Part shown: piece after piece, positions 54,273 through 63,842 of the stretch
Numbering within the stretch: the stretch's first letter is position 1
How the letters are laid out: every line of letters starts with the position of its first letter
NCBI GenBank assembly: GCA_949825065.1
Contig: OX463862.1
Coordinates: 14,069,592 to 14,133,591, forward strand
DNA length: 64,000 nt
Reading direction: 5' to 3'
From: Odontocerum albicorne
Lineage: Eukaryota > Arthropoda > Insecta > Trichoptera > Odontoceridae
Translations under genes and position numbers: made by a program
Notes under the pieces: generated by a model
Database searches by the model: none
What the model was told of the DNA's origin: nothing
The model's input: the letters and a program-made list of their open reading frames with translations, nothing else

Positions 54273-54655
54273 GACTGACTATTCGCCCCTAAGAATCCAA
54301 AAGTCCTGGCGATCACAGGCAGTGCAGTGTTGAGAGGAGCAATAACGCAATCAGTACAGCATGTGCAATAACAATAATCGAACTGCATTCATTACACCCG
54401 GCCATGCCTTAATCGGTTCATTATGTTTGATAAATCATGGTTTCCACGCGAAATCATGTTGCACACTCCTCCTCAAAGTGAGGGTCGTGATAAACTTAAA
54501 CGTCTCAGTAATAATATAAACAACCTAAAAGGAATGATGAGTTAATGGAAATAGGCATCGTGCAGGAAATAACGGAAGACACACGTGTCTGTGATGAGTA
54601 GAAGCTACACAAACTAACACCAGACACTATGATCTGACTAGAGAAGACACATTAT
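54273..54655. other. No recognised feature
   Basis: Slightly less A+T-biased sequence with no repeat match or gene. Confidence 0.35.
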
Positions 54656-54665
54656 ATGTGGGGAC

Positions 54666-55012
54666 GAGCGGCGGCCGGTCTCGAGGTGCGTTGGTGCGCT
54701 GAACCGCAGAAATAATTTGCAATATAGAGAAATAGTCTCACGGTTTACTGTATGTCTCTGTCTGCCCTATATGAATCTGCGTTTTCGTCCGGTGCATATT
54801 CGAGATCGCTCCAGTATGAATTGGCAAACTTGGCCGGTCAGTTTGAAAGGAATATTTTTTTAAATGTTACTTTAAATTTTTTTGAATTTTTACTTTAATC
54901 TATACAAATATTTAACATTTTTGGAAGTCATGTGTGTGAATATATAATTTAATTATTGCAAATTATTTCTCCGGCTCAGCACACCAACGCACCACGAGAC
55001 CAGCCGCCGCTG
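54666..55012. mobile_element. hAT-type MITE with perfect 8-bp TSD
   Basis: 347 bp. Left GAGCGGCGGCCGGTCTCGAG; right, inward, CAGCGGCGGCTGGTCTCGTG; similarity continues about 60 bp (gtgcgttggtg, agaaataatttgcaat). GTGGGGAC is duplicated at 54658-54665 and 55013-55020. CAG-type ends and an 8-bp duplication define hAT. The G+C-rich TIRs stand out sharply from the A+T-rich surroundings. Confidence 0.93.
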
Positions 55013-55072
55013 GTGGGGACTATTGCATTTGGCGTCAAAGGATAGTTTTGTTATATGCAAAGTTTTCTCTAA

Positions 55073-55556
55073 GGCCTCGGCCACACAGGAAGGAGCCTCG
55101 CTTGATGCTTAAAGTTATGTTGCGAGTTAGGTGACATATCCTAGCGAACCAACGTACCGCATACTATCGCAGTGGCCACACTGCATGCTTCGCGCCACGT
55201 TGCATGACGATTAGTCATCGAGTGAATCTCCTAGCAAACAGACGTGTTGGTTAATTTAGAAGATGGTGGAAGTTTTAATGACAGCTGTGTATAAAAGCCA
55301 TCGAGCAAATTATAGAAAAATGTACCTATAATAAAATCACTTTGGAATGAAGTTGCATAGAAAGTAAATAAAGATGGTAAGTTGTAATGAAATTGGTTAG
55401 TTTTGAGAGTGACATCGTGTGTTGACTCAACCGCTCCTAGCTGTCAAATGAATTTGTGCGTAGCACTTTGGTGTGGCCAGGCATGAAGTCACCTAGTATA
55501 TGAGTCACGTAAAATCTAGCTTAGCACCTAACGAAGCATTTTGGTATGGCCTCGGC
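55073..55556. mobile_element. MITE-G, full length
   Basis: Left GGCCTCGGCCACACAGGAAG, right inward GCCGAGGCCATACC; flanks ctaa and ataa are compatible with a mutated TTAA duplication. Collinear, in inverse orientation, with 10415-10916 over the entire interior, including the aaagtgattttatt block. Confidence 0.85.
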
Positions 55557-55739
55557 ATAAAGTATTGGCAAGTTGCTAGACTGTTTGAACTCCAGGTTTT
55601 AATCCGCTTGATTAGCGTATTTTCTGCGCTGCGAGAAGTTTTACTAAATAAAAGATTCAATATTTTTAATTGTGTTGGAAATGGGAAAATAGAGGTCCAA
55701 ATTTTGGACCAATTTTTTAATATCGCCCTTTAAGAAGTG

Positions 55740-56060
55740 GTGTTAGGCTCGGAACCATGGGCTGCTAGAATAACTAATGTAAAATGTGCAACTGTCCTCG
55801 ATACGTTTACAAGGCATTTTGCGTATCTTCGGACACATTTCAAAGCGTGAGTCAGATAATCTGGAGAAATTGATGGTCATAGAATGTGTGCCAGGAAGAA
55901 GAAGCAGAGAAACAGAGCAAGATGAAGTGATCAGTTGAAGGAATCGACAGGAAGAAGCTTGTAACTACCACGCAAATGGTAAGGGTATCGAGAGAAGTGG
56001 AAACATATTATCGACACTTGTACCACCAAAATTCCATAGATCACGATGTTACTCATGCCT
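55740..56060 (+). pseudogene. RTE-like LINE C-terminal relic
   Basis: Frame reads ILRIFGHISKRESDNLEKLM then VIECVPGRRSRETEQDEVIS and a stop, then GIERSGNILSTLVPPK-like sequence out of frame. Relatives read LRWLGHVARRNDDNLEKLIV-GK-EGKRPRGR. A decayed family different from LINE-R. No catalytic core. Confidence 0.75.
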
Positions 56061-56401
56061 TCTTGTAAAGTGACTCAGTTATATTGACAAAGTTTATTAA
56101 AGAGTTTAATCCTTAATTTATCCATCGAAACGTGGAAAGTATCAATATCATAAAATTCATAACAACAAGGTCAATGCGCGAGTGGTGACGCTATTTACCT
56201 TTCGCTTCGTGTGCTAAAAAAAGTTCCGGTGCTGTGTATTCTATACACATCAATACACATGTAAAAATGAGCGATTAAAAATCGAAAAAATTAGAATATA
56301 CGAGTACATAGCCAATCGCTTAAATTAATTAAAGTTGATGTCAAAAGTGATAATAATTGAAATTTAATTACTGAAAACATGAAAAAAACATCGCCCAACA
56401 T

Positions 56402-56906
56402 TTTATTTATTTAACACTTTTATTGCAACACAATCTGGCTGGCTTATTGCTAGGTGACAATCTCTTCCAACCAACCAGACAAAAGTAAATGAAGCAAGTT
56501 ACGTGGTTGCTTAAATCATTCAAGTGGCTATCCGTCCCCACGAAATCCATAAACATATACGTGAGCACATGCCCACGACCCCCACAAAGACGGACAATCA
56601 CCCGAACATTCTTTTCCATATAAAGAGAGATATCATCAATCAAAAGGAAAGGAAGGGATGGTGGAGAGGAAAGGAAAATAAAAATCAGGAATGAAACACG
56701 TTATTTTACTGACCAGAAATTAAGAGTTTTTTCTGTCGCTTCGTATGCATGCCAAGGACGGAGCGAGTCTTATATGGGTTTGCAACTGATTCGAGAGTCT
56801 CACTGCATGGACAGTAAAGGACGACGTAAACAAAGAGGAGCGATGAACTGGAAAGGCCAATAAACAATCTCTGTTTGAGCGTAGCGCTAATCCATGATTG
56901 GAAAGA
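56402..56906 (-). mobile_element. LINE-A 3' end inserted in PB-M
   Basis: Reverse orientation: tttatttatttaacac tail, hairpin ttgctaggtgacaa, 3' UTR, then the last about 60 codons of the ORF. The flanking PB-M sequence (catcgcccaacatt / gacgcattcac versus catcggccgacgttcac in the empty copy) proves the insertion, with a short imperfect duplication. Confidence 0.9.
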
Positions 56907-56911
56907 CGCAT
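56720..56911 (-). pseudogene. LINE-A RT C-terminal relic
   Basis: LSNHGLALRSNRDCLLAFPV, HRSSLFTSSFTVHAVRL, NQLQTHIRLAPSLAC, matching 63640-63800 (+). Here the W of RLWNQL is serine, and a frameshift near the end replaces the natural C-terminus FKKRLKKLLIS. Confidence 0.85.
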
Positions 56912-57508
56912 TCACAAAACGGACGAAACGACCACCTTAAACGAAAGCCCGCGAGCTACTGAAGCGAGCAAACTGAGATTCTATTTCTTGCGTTCCCATA
57001 TACCGAAGTAGAGTGAGAGTGAGACGTGAATATCGTCGCTTCCTCGCCTATAGCGGTTTTTTTAGAATGAATGTACTCGTACCTACGTCACACACTGGCA
57101 CACGTTTGATTGCATTGGTGAATTTATTCCCGATTTTCACAAAATATCTCTGATGTGGCCGATAAATGCTAATTATTATTAATATTATTTTTTTCATTCA
57201 ATGCAAAAATGTATTACGGAGGAATAATTAAAATCTGAACCCAGTATTTATTATATTTATAGAGATATTAAAGTTTTTAGAAGCATTGTGTACTAGTTAC
57301 ACATCACAGGGAAGGAAGAGTTAAGAGCTCAGTTCGTGAATACGGCACCGAAAACAATCTTAATTCAATGGCGTAAATTATAATTATCTGGCAAATTAAA
57401 TAAAAGCCCGTGAATGAACAACGGGTTTGCTGTTTTTCGTTAGCAATTTGTTTATGTTTAAACATACGCGTCGATCTCTTCTAAAGCTTAAGAAGTACCC
57501 ATTAAACA

Positions 57509-57725
57509 TGTGAGACACAGCCATGGATAAAATGCATACTCCTTGCAAAAATGTGAGATACAGCCATGGATAAAATCCATACTCCTTGCAAAAATGTGAG
57601 ATACAGCCATGGATAAAATCCATACTCCTTGCAAAAATGTGAGATACAGCCATGGATTAAATCCATACTCCTTGCAAAAATGTGAGATACAGCCATGGAT
57701 AAAATCCATACTCCTTGCAAAAAAG
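57509..57725. repeat. 43-bp tandem repeat, five copies
   Basis: Unit gtgagatacagccatggata / aaatccatactcc / ttgcaaaaat. Since 43 is not a multiple of three, each minus frame cycles through all three readings and still stays open (MAVSHIFARSMDFIHGC and shifted forms), giving three overlapping frames at 57396-57756. A repeat product, not a gene. Confidence 0.94.
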
Positions 57726-57729
57726 GTGT

Positions 57730-57990
57730 CGCCGTAATCTCTTTGAACTTGCTCAACTTTCAGGGAAATATGGATTTCTCTCGAGTTCTAAATGATTGAG
57801 CCGCACTCTAATTTACTACGAACCAGTGAGAGATCTCATAATAGTGCCACTATCAAATGCTCTAGAGACTCTTATCACAAATCCTAGAACTTGATAGGCA
57901 GATAAATATATACTTTCAATATGACAACCGAATATACTGAATTAAAGCATTATGCCAGTCTGATAATATTGACACGAACAATGGCCTGAT
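57730..57990. other. No recognised feature
   Basis: Spacer between the 43-bp array and a TIR element. Confidence 0.4.
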
Positions 57991-57996
57991 CATCGA

Positions 57997-58378
57997 TCAA
58001 TTGAGTGGCATAGAGACAAACCAGCCTATCCTATAAAACCAAAAAATGAGTTAGTGTTTGTTTATAAGAAAGAAGTGCCTTTACTTCAAAATTCTAAATG
58101 GTACTACTGCTGCCATCTATATTTTTTTTGGCAAAGTGATTTTCGTGATATACTTTTATGCCAAATTTGCCTACCAAACAAAAAAACTTTAATCATCAAA
58201 TATTCTTGTCATAATATAAGATAATTTTTTAAATTTTTATTGTAGTATCATAGTTTTAGAATGTATCTGTTCAATAAATAAAAAAAACATTTGATTTATT
58301 ATAACCTCTTTGAGTTCTATTATCTCATTTCAACATATGCGTTGTATAGGCTGGTTTGGCACTTCGCCACTCAATTGA
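57997..58378. mobile_element. TIR element, unclassified
   Basis: Left TCAATTGAGTGGCATAGAGA then CAAACCAGCCTAT; right (inward) TCAATTGAGTGGCGAAGTGC then CAAACCAGCCTAT. TIR about 36 bp, total about 382 bp. Flanks catcga and catcgga look like a short duplication of 5-6 bp. Interior A+T-rich and non-coding. Confidence 0.82.
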
Positions 58379-58379
58379 C

Positions 58380-58860
58380 CATCGGATTGACCGTGTGACG
58401 ACGCTTTCCTTTTTATTCCAGTCAGAAAGGATACTGAAAGTGGGGATATTATAGAAGCTCTGCAGAGGAATCTATGGAACCACATGATGTCTCAGGGGTT
58501 AATAAGATAATCCGGTACAGAACGGGGTCGCCTCGCTCCTGCAGAGTTGCGCAAGATCGCTGCAGGCTCCAGCCCGCCTGGGGCGAGGGAAGTTCGATGC
58601 AATTTATTGGCGACTATTACACACCATCTTGCACTTTTATCGGAATCTATTCACACAATTTGTTTTAGAGTGCATGGGAAATTGCATTTCTTCAAGTGAA
58701 GATTGTTAAACGTGTTTATTCTTATTTTTCATATACTCGTATAAATCTTCAATAATAATCATGATTTTACTTCTTTAATTAAAAAGGACTAAAACTACCA
58801 TACGCATTTTTTTGGTTTATTCGAAATAACGAAAAACTATGCATTAATTCTGTATGCGCA
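58380..58860. other. G+C-richer unidentified island
   Basis: 58490-58620 has clearly raised G+C (gggtcgcctcgctcctgcag). The frame 58474-58668 has no recognised similarity. Possibly another SINE or a short retrotransposed sequence; not identified. Confidence 0.3.
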
Positions 58861-58864
58861 AAAA

Positions 58865-59245
58865 TGACATACACACGATCACGCCGTTTCTCTGTCAGAA
58901 TAAGCAGAAAGGATAGTGCACATATTTTGCTTCTTCTATATCCATACACCATCTCATACGATTTTTCTGAAATTTTATATTTCTTTCTCCTTATTGTGAC
59001 ACTAAATAAAGACTGGTACAGTGCAGCGCAAATGTGTGTGGAAAGCGTAGTAGATCAAGGAAAGAGTGATTCGATCAAGTAAATGATACTTTAAAACAAG
59101 TGAATGTAAAAAAATTGTGAAATTGTAGAAACTTTATGAGAATGTGTATGGATGTCTAAGAAAGATGTGCTTCGCGATAGGAAAGTCTGGCACCCTGCCT
59201 TCTCTGCCTGCCCCGACGGGGTAACAGCGTCATGGTATATGTGTG
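58865..59245. pseudogene. Two LINE-R 3' ends, opposite orientations
   Basis: 58865-58960 read in reverse gives gacagagaaacggcgtgatc, the LINE-R 3' end. 59010-59245 reads forward: gcgcaaatgtgtgtggaaag, atcaaggaaagagtgattcg, then ctctgcctgccccgacgggg and gcgtcatggta. Facing fragments of the same family. Confidence 0.65.
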
Positions 59246-59360
59246 TGTATGTAGGAATTTCTTCTATTGAGCTAGCTTTAGTTACATATCATATTATTTT
59301 CAGTAACAATAATATCAATAGCGTAGAGAAATAAATGAATATTTAAATAACATGAACAAA

Positions 59361-59615
59361 AATAAATCTCCAGGAGAATAAGGGTAAGATAAATCTCAAG
59401 GAGAATATGGGTAAGATAAATCTCAAGGAGAATAAGGGTAAGATAAATCTCAAGGAGAATAAGGGTAAGATAAATCTCAAGGAGAATATGGCTAAGATAA
59501 ATCTCAAGGAGAATAAGGGTAAGATAAATCTCAAGGAGAATAAGGGTAAGATAAATATCAAGGAGAATAAGGGTAAGATAAATCTCAAGGAGAATAAGGG
59601 TAAGATAAATAATTA
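59361..59615. repeat. 27-bp tandem repeat, about nine copies
   Basis: Unit GAGAATAAGGGTAAGATAAA TCTCAAG. In the plus strand it reads ENKGKINLK repeated; in the minus strand FSLRFILPL repeated. Only a few substitutions, so it is young. The frame is a consequence of the 27-bp period. Confidence 0.95.
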
Positions 59616-59824
59616 CATAAGTATTAGGAATAAGAAATATATAGAGATAAATAATACTTTATAATGTTTTCTTCTTAAAATAAGGGAAGAAATCTCCACA
59701 GGTTCTATTAACCCTCTTTGCAGTGATAAAAAAATCAAAGTGACCTCAGTATTAGTGTGAAAAAATCTATTTTATTTCTAGCCATGGTCTGTCCCTCCGA
59801 TCTGGTGATAGCAGAATCCTCCTC

Positions 59825-59953
59825 GACCTCCGTGGTCTGGTGGTAAGACACTTGTCTGCCGATCCCGAGGTTGCGGGTTCGATCCCCGCTAGAACCCAGA
59901 TTTTTTTAAATATGATTCCAGTCTGGTTAACCCTTAGGGCCTATAAAAACATC
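59825..59953 (+). mobile_element. SINE-A2, 3'-truncated
   Basis: gacctccgtggtctggtggt (A box), gaggttgcgggttcgatccc (B box), ttttttaaatatgattccag, tataaaaacatc. The hairpin tail is missing. Confidence 0.92.
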
Positions 59954-60307
59954 GCGTTGTTAGCAGGGCATACTAGAAAAGCGATAATTAGAGCATTTTC
60001 GTCGAATGAGAAAACAGATACGTTTATCTTCTTTAATTTGAAGTTTTAATATTAGAGATAATAAATACTGAATTTTCAATTTGAAATGTGTGTATATTTT
60101 TTTGAGCCAACCTGTATTTCGAGCGAATGTAGTTAAAAAAAAGAGTTGAGTTAAAAATACGACGTATTTCATCTTTACTTTCAATATATCACACATTATT
60201 AATAATTATTCTTTCTTAACACTTTAGTTAATTACCTCACCTCATCAATCCACTCGTTATTTTTTGTGTTTCTATATCACCACCAGATGTGAGATGAACA
60301 TACACGA

Positions 60308-60388
60308 ATATTTCGGTGGTTAAGTGGTCACCTGTTGAGGCGCTAACAGCGGGGGACCAAGGTCGGATCCCTGCGGGACTCCTTATTA
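60308..60388 (+). mobile_element. tRNA-like sequence, probably SINE-derived
   Basis: tcggtggttaagtggtcacc (A box), long variable-arm-like cgctaacagcggggg, caaggtcggatccctgcggg (B-box region). It resembles a class II tRNA outline, but acceptor pairing is poor and the T loop is GGTCGGATCC rather than GGTTCGAATCC. I do not call a functional tRNA. Confidence 0.4.
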
Positions 60389-60609
60389 TGTATGGAGTAT
60401 GAACTGTAGGAGTGTGCCGTCAAGTTTGATTCTTTCATCGTGCTTAACAGATCATTTATGTGGTTATCTCTTCTAATGGTTGATTGATGTTGTTTGACGG
60501 GTTCGTAATGATAATTGTGGTCGATAACAAAGAAAAAAAAAGAAGTGGTGGTAGATTTTCGTTAGTCTATGTGCATCATATAGGATTTTATAAAAAGCAA
60601 AATAAATTG

Positions 60610-60715
60610 TTTAATACCGTATTAGTCCGACTATAAGGTGAGGTTTTTATTTAAAAAGGCGACACGTAAATAGGGGGGTCGCCTTATATTCGAATCACAA
60701 ACATAGTGGGTAACA
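60610..60715. mobile_element. Possible DNA-transposon ends
   Basis: accgtattagtccgactata followed by aggtgagg, and ggggggtcgccttatattcg. Reads like two facing ends (actataaggtg / cgccttata) of the ACCGTATTT-type repeat known in several animal DNA transposons. Short and uncertain. Confidence 0.35.
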
Positions 60716-60719
60716 ATAA

Positions 60720-61525
60720 AATCACTACACGCGATTAGCAAAATGGCAACATTGTAATGAGAGTGTTCAAAAGGCGTCATTGTTTACACATAGCCTGTGC
60801 GCAGTCATTTCTGACAGTTTTTGAGATGTTTTTTTGTACTGTGCTTCGTTTTGCATCTTTGCTACCTAAAAAAAAATTTACTGCATTATTTTTGTCTGTG
60901 GCTTTACGTATATCCAATGTTTCTAAAACTATTGTAATATGAAAGTTTTTTTACATACATAGAATTTATACTCCATTTCCTTTTAAACTTTTGATTTGTC
61001 TTTATAATATCTTACAAATTCTGAAACTGGTTATGTTCTTAAATAACAGTTCTTGTGTTTCTCTGTGTCATTCCAACACCTGAATAGAGCTTCGAAATAG
61101 GATACAGAAACACGTCTTGTGGGGATTAATGTAACGAGTGGATATAATAAAATAATTTAAATATACTTAAAGATGAGTTTCAGCATTCTCCTTTCACTGG
61201 ATCTCCCATGTCATGAATCATAGTATAAATAGGCCAAAATCCATACGATGGTTGTCGCCAAAGAAATAATACGAGAATTGAATTTTGAATACAAGAGAGC
61301 GAGAGAGGAATACTTGGATTCTCTCCGAAAGTAATTAGAAATTTGAATCTCGGTGGGTCCGTGATACTTAACGAATTTTAAATACCTAGCTAACAATTTT
61401 TGAACCAGTGTAAAAGGGGACGATGTATAAATGATATACGATATATAAACAAATTTTACATTTATGAATATATATTTTCATTAATGCATAATTTGTTTTA
61501 CTTCCGTGAATATTTCACGGGTTGC
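60720..61525. other. No recognised feature
   Basis: Small open frames only; 61095-61160 loosely resembles 7290-7350. A taacgagtgg motif is the only other oddity. Confidence 0.4.
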
Positions 61526-61530
61526 AACTA

Positions 61531-61622
61531 GTATTTATTTAACACTTCATTATAAAACAATCTGGCGGGCTTATTGCCTAGTGGTATTATCTTACAACCA
61601 ACCAGACAAAAATAAATATAGA
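61531..61622 (-). mobile_element. LINE-A 3' tail fragment
   Basis: gtatttatttaacacttcat, tctggcgggcttattgccta, caaccaaccagacaaaaata. Confidence 0.82.
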
Positions 61623-61654
61623 AATCTACATATTTGCAAAAAGTATTCAAATAA

Positions 61655-61926
61655 TATATTATTTATAGTTAAGGCATTAACATTGTGTAGCTTTAAAGAC
61701 ATTGTAATTTGTTTTATCAAACACTATTTATTCCACTTTTTGTAAGGGTATAACCCTACCGGTTTCAAGGCTTTCACTTCATCATCAGGGGAGCACAAAC
61801 AAGACTCCTTGTGCCCTCAAGGAGCACAAACAAGTCTTGTTTGTGCTACCCTGATGATGAGGGGAAAGCCTTGAAACCGGTAGGGTTATACTGTTACATA
61901 AACAGTGTTTGATAAAACAAAATTAC
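61655..61926. mobile_element. FB foldback element, most complete copy
   Basis: The flank block atagttaaggcattaacatt leads into arms at 61703-61926. Left arm: ttgttttatcaaacac, ccctaccggtttcaaggctt, catcatcaggggagcacaaa. Right arm: tttgtgctaccctgatgatg, aagccttgaaaccggtaggg, cagtgtttgataaaaca. Arms about 95 bp; loop around ccttgtgccctcaagg, itself a small hairpin. The transcript would form a long dsRNA hairpin. Confidence 0.93.
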
Positions 61927-62638
61927 GATATTCAAATAATTATTATTTAACTGTATAAAATTCATGAATAAATGTACATAATAAAATAAAATTGGGATAT
62001 TATTTATCAAAGGGATATTAGAGTTGTAAAGAAAATCAGGAATGAAACGCGTTTCATTAAAAGTGCATAGTAGCTTTCTGAGTTAATGTCGTGGTTTTCT
62101 AAAGATAAAAAGAATGTTCGAAACGAAATAATGCTTCACTGTAAAATAAAACTAGGAGATCATTTTTATGCCACAGTATACCCTGGTTCAAATGTTTTCT
62201 GTATTGGAAACTTGGAAGCTCAGAGATGCAATGAAATCAATAGGTACTTATTGAAGGATATATATTGACAAAACTAAAGACGTATCTCGTAAATCATATC
62301 TGGAAGGCTTGTTCCATTTCCGAGAGATGCTGTGATGGACTTTTATTATTATTGGTATATTTGATGGTTTATTCAAAAGATATTTGGCGCCATGTATGAG
62401 CGTTCAAACGTGGTGGGTTCGAATCTATATAACGTTATTGAGATAGCGAAAGATTTATATTTATTTGCAAATAAAGACACCCTCCTTTTAAAATGAAAGC
62501 ACCTTTGGATACTGATGGCAACGTCCATTTGAATTATTTGTGTGCAAAATTATTGCTCGCATGTTGATCCATTCATTCATTCGTATGGTTGGTACCCTTT
62601 AACGAGTCTAAATTAAACAGGCGTACATAATTCAAAAC
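61927..62638. other. No recognised gene
   Basis: The frame 62086-62268 (+) reads RNEIMLHCKIKLGDHFYAT, mildly protein-like, unrecognised. A tRNA-like ggtgggttcgaatctatata lies at 62410. Confidence 0.35.
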
Positions 62639-62639
62639 A

Positions 62640-62765
62640 ATAAAAATAAAACAATTTATATAGCGCTGTTTAGAGAGCGAACTCTCCTCAAGGGCGCTCT
62701 AATTCAAGATTCTAGCCCCACTATTATTAACAGATTTAAAATATTACACACTCGGCTTTAGTGTA
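62640..62765 (+). repeat. Family Z end segment
   Basis: aatttatatagcgctgttta, gagagcgaactctcctcaag, ggcgctctaattcaag. The best copy of this end; gagagcgaactctc forms a short stem. Confidence 0.65.
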
Positions 62766-62984
62766 GAGTGCATATTTAATATTATTAGTTTTGATTAGAC
62801 CTCCCTAAAAAGGTTATTTTTAAGTGCTTCCTAAAGCTGTTCACGCCACCCATATCTCTAATACTGAGAGGCAGACCATTCCACGGCACAGGACTAGCAA
62901 CAACAAAAGCTGTGTAATCATACTTCACCCTGTTGGAACAATAAATTTATCAGATAAAGAAGAAATCGACCTTAAAGTTTAACT

Positions 62985-63172
62985 TCTTTCTGAAAGAACA
63001 TCTCTCAGACACATATTAAAAAGATACAATGGAAACATCCCATTTCTAAGACACAGATTCAAAAGATACAATGGAGATATCCCATCTCTCAGACACAGAT
63101 TCAAAAGATACAATGGAGACATCCCATCTCTGAGACACAGATTCAAAAGGTACAATGGAGACATCCCATTAA
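62985..63172. repeat. 42-bp tandem repeat, four copies
   Basis: Unit ctctcagacacagattcaaa / agatacaatgg / agacatcccat. The minus strand reads MSPLYLLNLCLRDG repeats (14 residues), a product of the period. Confidence 0.93.
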
Positions 63173-63199
63173 GGGATTTGAATACGAAGAGATAAAGAT

Positions 63200-63487
63200 A
63201 GAAATCAATCCATAATCAAAGTGAGATATCATCAATTTGTCGTCAACAAGTCCTCCGATTATATAGACACATTGTTCGTGGCCAAAGACACAGTTTGGAG
63301 AGGTTTGAGGTTCCTGGAGGCGTAGAAGGACAACGCACCAATGGAACAATTTCAATGCGTTGGATTGATCAAGTGAGAGATGTAACTGGATTACCCTTAA
63401 CAGCTGCCCTTCGAGCCGCGGAGTGCAGGGATGGATGGAGAGGAGTCGTCGTAGGCTATTATGGGAGTCACGATGCTCAGTCATTTT
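63200..63487 (+). pseudogene. RTE-like LINE C-terminal relic
   Basis: HQQVLRLYRHIVRGQRHSLE then RFEVPGGVEGQRTNG, ISMRWIDQVRDVTGLPLTAA and LRAAECRDGWRGVVV. Relatives read LRFYGHIVRRDGSNLEKLIV-G-VEG-R-RG--P-RW-DQI. The family matches 55740-56060 broadly. It joins directly to LINE-A at about 63489, so one LINE lies against the other. Confidence 0.82.
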
Positions 63488-63488
63488 C

Positions 63489-63842
63489 AGCCTACGAAAG
63501 TACGATCATATGACTTCATACCAGAAGGCATTGAACTGGTTGAATGTTAAAAATAGACGCCAAATTCACATACTGTCTATATTGTATAATATCCTTAACT
63601 GTCCCGCCGCACCCTCTTATCTTGCCGAAAATTTTCAGCGTCTTTCCAATCATGGATTAGCGCTACGCTTAAACAGAGATTGCTTATTGGCCTTTCCAGT
63701 TCACCGCTCCTCTTTCTTTACGTCGTCCTTTACTGTCCATGCAGTGAGACTCTGGAATCAGTTACAAACCAATATAAGACTCGCTCCGTCCTTGGCATAC
63801 TTTAAGAAGCGACTGAAAAAACTCTTAATTTCTAGTCAGTAA
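63489..63842 (+). pseudogene. LINE-A reverse transcriptase C-terminus
   Basis: LRKYDHMTSYQKALNWLNVK, RRQIHILSILYNILNCPA, APSYLAENFQRLSNHGLALR, LNRDCLLAFPVHRSSFFTSS, FTVHAVRLWNQLQTNIRLAP and SLAYFKKRLKKLLISSQ to a natural stop. The W-x(2-3)-P/L ... FKxxLKxxLL tail is the usual post-RT end of CR1/Jockey-like LINEs. The RT core is absent because of 5' truncation. This is the reference copy for LINE-A. The apparent start at 63423 belongs to the adjacent RTE relic. Confidence 0.88.

Larger units (their letters stand above)
56198..57320. mobile_element. PB-M copy hosting LINE-A
   Basis: Starts cctttcgcttcgtgtgctaa and ends tcacagggaaggaag before TTA A at 57321-57324. Collinear with 38243-38857 on both sides of the LINE-A insert. 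Two positions carry six extra bases forming TACGAGTA (56299) and TACTCGTA (57074) relative to the other copy. Confidence 0.88.

Noticed and set aside
60308..60388. tRNA-Leu or tRNA-Ser gene
   Set aside because: Long variable-arm-like part exists, but stems do not close convincingly and the T loop is atypical.
63143..63484. 113-residue minus ORF
   Set aside because: Antisense shadow of the RTE-like relic at 63200-63487.
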